This document shows positions 61,621 to 64,000 of a DNA stretch of 64,000 bases, piece by piece. The position numbers were made by a program, and so were the translations under genes. Numbering within the stretch: the stretch's first letter is position 1; the number at the start of each line of letters is the position of its first letter. This DNA is from CAWABB01 sp963701735 (lineage in GTDB: Bacteria > Bacteroidota > Ignavibacteria > UBA10030 > UBA6906), in contig CAVPBI010000026.1 in assembly GCA_963701735.1 (NCBI GenBank), positions 124,001-188,000 of the forward strand. The letters run 5' to 3'. The notes under the pieces are model-generated. The model searched no databases. It saw only the letters and a list, made by a program, of their open reading frames with translations, and was not told where the DNA came from.

Positions 61621-62613
61621 CTATCCGATCGTCATGGCGCGATGCACATCTGACATGGTGCTCTCCGCGACAACCCGGGCGCGCTGCTCGCCGTCGGCCA
61701 GGATTGCCCTGACCTCGGCGGGGTGCGATTCGAAATGCGCGCGGCGTTCGCGGACAGGCGCCAGCGCTCCGGCAACCGCCGCCGCGGCGCGGCCTTTGCA
61801 GTCCACGCACCCGAGGGTGCCCGAGCGGCAGTCGGCTTCGATCTGGGGCGCGGCTCCGGCGTTGAAACGCTGATGGTATGTGTACACGAGGCACACCTCC
61901 GGACGCCCCGGGTCGTTCCGCCGGATCTTCTGCGGATCGGTCACGGCCGTCCGCATCTTCTTCTGGATCTCTTCCGGGCCGTCCGACAGGAGAATCGTGT
62001 TGCCGGCGGACTTGCTCATCTTCCTGTCGTTGCCGTCGAGCCCGGGGAGCCGCGCGAACTTCGTGAGCTTCGCCTCGGGCTCGGGAAAGACCACGCCATA
62101 CTGCGCGTTGAACCGCCGGGCGATTTCGCGCGAGATCTCCACATGCGGGACCTGGTCCTCCCCCACCGGAACGAGGTTTCCCTTGTAGAGCAGGATGTCC
62201 GCCGCCTGGAGCACCGGGTATCCCAGATGGCCATACGACATGTTCTCGATGTTCAGGTCGCGCACCTGCTCCTTGACCGCGGGGTTCCTCTCCAGGCGCG
62301 CCGTCGTAATGAGCATCGAGAAGAGCAGATGCAGCTCGGTATGCTCCTTGATCATCGATTGACGGAATACCGGACTCCGGCGCGGATCGATCCCGACCGA
62401 CAGCCAGTCGATCACCATGTCAAGCGAGTTCTCCGGGAGCCGCGAAGAATCGGGGTTGGTGGTCAGCGCGTGATAGTCGGCGATGAGAAAGAAGCTCTCG
62501 ACCTCGTTCTGGAGCGTCACCCAGTTTTCGAGCGCGCCGACGAGGTGGCCCAGGTGGAGCTTTCCCGTGGGGCGCATGCCGCTGAGGATTCTGTGCTTCT
62601 GAGAGGGGGCCAT
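61621..62613 (-). CDS. trpS: Tryptophanyl-tRNA synthetase
   Basis: Class I synthetase charging tRNA-Trp. The 330-residue enzyme has the HIGH motif in MRPTGKLHLGHLVGALENWV, the VGEDQVPHVEISREIARRFN block, and the KMSKS loop DGNDRKMSKSAGNTILLSDG. Length is normal and the frame is clean. Lies between the HNH endonuclease gene and scpA. Confidence 0.96.
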   Translation of the reverse strand: MAPSQKHRILSGMRPTGKLHLGHLVGALENWVTLQNEVESFFLIADYHALTTNPDSSRLPENSLDMVIDWLSVGIDPRRSPVFRQSMIKEHTELHLLFSMLITTARLERNPAVKEQVRDLNIENMSYGHLGYPVLQAADILLYKGNLVPVGEDQVPHVEISREIARRFNAQYGVVFPEPEAKLTKFARLPGLDGNDRKMSKSAGNTILLSDGPEEIQKKMRTAVTDPQKIRRNDPGRPEVCLVYTYHQRFNAGAAPQIEADCRSGTLGCVDCKGRAAAAVAGALAPVRERRAHFESHPAEVRAILADGEQRARVVAESTMSDVHRAMTIG

Positions 62614-62682
62614 GGGGTCAGGGATGACGGAGAGCGGAATTCCTGTGAAAGTCGTGGACGTCCCGCCCTCGCGGCGGGCGGG

Positions 62683-63211
62683 TCAATTCAAAAAGAGATA
62701 CGGCTTCCACCGTTCGTCCAGGACTCCGACGTAATGACGGATGAAGGTCACATGGTTCGGGCGGATCGGGCGGCGATGCAGCGGCATCCGCGCTTCGTCC
62801 GCGGTGCGGTCGCCTTTCTCTGTTGTTGCAGTCGACGCAGGCGCACACGAGGTTTTCCCAGGTATCCTCGCCTCCCCGGGACACAGGCATGAGGTGATCG
62901 ATGGTCAGAGCCACTTCCGTCCGCCCGCAGTACTGGCACCGGTGGCCGTCGCGGCGGAGGATGTTCTTCCGGGACAGGATGATCTTCTTGAACGGGACCT
63001 TGACATACACGGAAAGGCGTACGATGCTGGGGAAGGGCATCGACATGGAAACGGAACGGACCCGCTTCCCGTCGTTTGCCGCGATCAGCTCCGCTTTCCC
63101 GAGGTACAGCAAGACGATCGCCTTCTTCACGTTGATGACGCTCATCGGCTCGTAATTCTGGTTCAGGATGAGCACCTTCGCGCTCAGCTTCCCGTTCGAG
63201 CCGTGTGTCAT
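62683..63211 (-). CDS. HNH endonuclease domain protein (frameshifted near 3' end)
   Basis: About 175 residues. The N-terminal half (AKVLILNQNYEPMSVINVKK) is the conserved non-catalytic part of this HNH family, followed by RDGHRCQYCGRTEVALTIDH and GGEDTWENLVCACVDCNN, giving the two CxxC zinc pairs and the HNH His and Asn. One extra base near 62830 breaks the frame; restored, it ends KPYLFLN at 62683. Length 3n+1 agrees. These single-domain HNH proteins are near-universal in Bacteroidota and their role is unknown; there is no sign of a restriction or mobile element. Confidence 0.87.
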
Positions 63212-63283
63212 GGTTTCTGCGCTGAAGACTTCCTCTCCTTCTGCTCGCGTGATCCTTCTGAAAAGCCCTAAAACCTATTCAAA

Positions 63284-63312
63284 AATATAGCAGGAACAGC
63301 GCCGATTGTCAA
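63284..63312 (-). promoter_or_regulatory. Promoter of the HNH-trpS-scpA-scpB-rluB operon
   Basis: TTGACA (63307-63312) and TATATT (63284-63289) on the minus strand are 17 bp apart, a near-consensus sigma70 promoter. The leader to the HNH start at 63211 is about 65 nt. Confidence 0.75.
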
Positions 63313-63345
63313 GCTGCCCCGCGGGGATGACCCCCCGTAACACGA

Positions 63346-63369
63346 CGCCCCGGCTTGCGGGCCGGGGCG
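63346..63369 (-). terminator. Hairpin downstream of the DegP/HtrA gene
   Basis: CGCCCCGGC (63346-63354) pairs perfectly with GCCGGGGCG (63361-63369) around a 6-nt loop, 16 bases past the protease stop on the minus strand. There is no T tract, but position and stability suit a terminator. Confidence 0.55.
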
Positions 63370-63384
63370 CTGGTTCGTGAAGCC

Positions 63385-64000
63385 TTACTTGGCTGGTGGC
63401 AGTTCGATCGACAGGTAGATCGTGTTCTGCCGGTCGGCGCGCACTTTGAACAGGATGGCATCGCCCGTCTTGTGCGAGTCCATGACCTTCTTGAGCTCGC
63501 CCGCACTGGCCACCGGTTTCCTGTCAGCCTCGAGGATGACCTGGTTCTGCCGGAAATTCCGGTTGAACGCCTCGCCATATGGCGTCACGTTCGCGACCAG
63601 CACACCCGAATCGAGGTCAAGCTCCCGCTTCTCCTGCGAGGTCAACGACCGGACCGTCATGCCGATTGCGTCGAACTTGATTTCCGAGTTGCTGGCCGTT
63701 TCCGGCTTTTCCGGCTCGTCTCCCGGATCGCCCGTGCTGGCGACGGTCCTGTCTTCCTCCCGCGGCCGGAGCGTGACCTTCTTCTCGATCTCCTTCTTGT
63801 CCCTCCAGATCTTGAGGGTCACGACGTCGCCCGGACGCTTGGTGGCGACGGTCGCCTGCAGTTCGTTGGCTTCGTTGACTTCCTTCCCATCGACCGAGAG
63901 AATGATGTCTTCGGTCTGCACGCCTGCACGGTCGCCTGCGCCTCCCGGGATCACGCGCTGCACGAAGACTCCCTTCCCCTCCTTCAGGCCCATTGCCTTG
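63385..64000 (-). CDS. DegP/HtrA-type serine protease, C-terminal PDZ domains (partial, runs off the window)
   Basis: Only the 3' 615 bases are present; the gene enters from the right edge. The visible 205 residues hold PDZ1 (MGLKEGKGVFVQRVIPGGAG; DIILSVDGKEVNEANELQAT), a linker, and PDZ2 (GVLVANVTPYGEAFNRNFRQ; VILEADRKPVASAGELKKVM). This two-PDZ tail is typical of DegP/DegQ periplasmic proteases, whose trypsin-like domain would be outside the window. HtrA assignment rests on the PDZ pair only. Confidence 0.85.
   Translation of the reverse strand, partial: KAMGLKEGKGVFVQRVIPGGAGDRAGVQTEDIILSVDGKEVNEANELQATVATKRPGDVVTLKIWRDKKEIEKKVTLRPREEDRTVASTGDPGDEPEKPETASNSEIKFDAIGMTVRSLTSQEKRELDLDSGVLVANVTPYGEAFNRNFRQNQVILEADRKPVASAGELKKVMDSHKTGDAILFKVRADRQNTIYLSIELPPAK

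Noticed and set aside
62683..63211. HNH endonuclease as part of a restriction or homing system
   Set aside because: No methyltransferase, intron or toxin-antitoxin partner is adjacent; it heads a housekeeping operon with trpS and scpAB, and this small HNH family is common in Bacteroidota.
1..64000. CRISPR array, prophage, insertion sequence or rRNA operon
   Set aside because: No regularly spaced direct repeats, transposase, phage structural genes or rRNA sequence were seen. Only short tandem repeats at 6084 and 51718 were found.

Overview
The window is a densely packed bacterial chromosome segment of high GC with one tRNA gene and no CRISPR array, phage or insertion sequence that I could recognise. 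Gene content points to the Bacteroidota/Chlorobiota/Ignavibacteriota (FCB) group. The markers are a DUF4835 (PorD-like) protein, a PorV-like barrel, the large helix-hairpin-helix outer-membrane family, an S46 dipeptidyl-peptidase, BshA (bacillithiol), a DUF2795 protein and an HprK/Hpf pair. Promoters have E. coli-like TTGnnn boxes with 17-bp spacers, which is unlike the classical Bacteroidia -33/-7 consensus. This favours a deep-branching relative (Ignavibacteria-like or similar) over Bacteroidia, but the genus cannot be named from this sequence alone.

Layout. 1-4.5 kb (minus): Rossmann-fold protein at the edge, pyrophosphatase, tRNA-Pro, miaA, pcm, diadenylate cyclase cdaA, folP, and a 33-residue basic peptide. 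4.7-14 kb (minus): an Fe-S assembly operon in transcription order iscR, iscS-like, hypothetical, sufB, sufC, sufD, sufS, sufU, sufT-like, iscA/sufA-like, superoxide dismutase, iscX. 14-20.6 kb (mostly plus): ABC exporter, 3-hydroxyacyl-CoA dehydrogenase plus acetate kinase, a YigZ protein (minus), bshA, and a cupin. 20.7-28.9 kb: ECF sigma/anti-sigma pair, DUF6249 protein, small membrane proteins, mnmA, a three-gene envelope set (tail-anchored small protein, HhH outer-membrane protein, PorV-like barrel), and the divergent DUF4835 gene. 28.9-36.2 kb (minus): TatD-radical SAM fusion, metG, holB, BamA-like Omp85, DUF2795 protein. 36.2-44.4 kb (minus): M23 peptidase, then hprK, hpf, xerC, topA, smg-like, ybeY and an unknown gene from one promoter at 43.5 kb, then a metallo-beta-lactamase. 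44.4-49.8 kb (minus): gamma carbonic anhydrase-like, DUF3108, ctpA, glycosyltransferase, lysS. 49.9-59.4 kb (minus): DUF4153 membrane protein, S46 peptidase, PP2C/SpoIIE phosphatase with membrane domain, YhcH, TPM protein, GNAT, trypsin-like lipoprotein. 59.4-64 kb (minus): rluB-like, scpB, scpA, trpS, HNH endonuclease, and the 3' part of a DegP/HtrA gene.

The most important caveat is frameshifts. I find about 25 single-base frame disruptions in roughly 19 genes, most of them conserved housekeeping genes (miaA, folP, sufS, sufU, metG, bamA, ybeY, ctpA and others). Both halves read as intact protein and the disruption often lies in or next to a homopolymer. I read these as residual sequencing indels, not gene decay, and give such genes as one full-length entry. 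Ten promoters with an exact 17-bp spacer are recognisable. I did not find a convincing undescribed defence or metabolic system. The most interesting items are the SUF-SOD-IscX cluster with a hidden iscX, the TatD-radical SAM fusion, the CPBP-like/PP2C signalling protein, a 51-nt three-way-junction element, and a possibly leaderless ABC transporter transcript.
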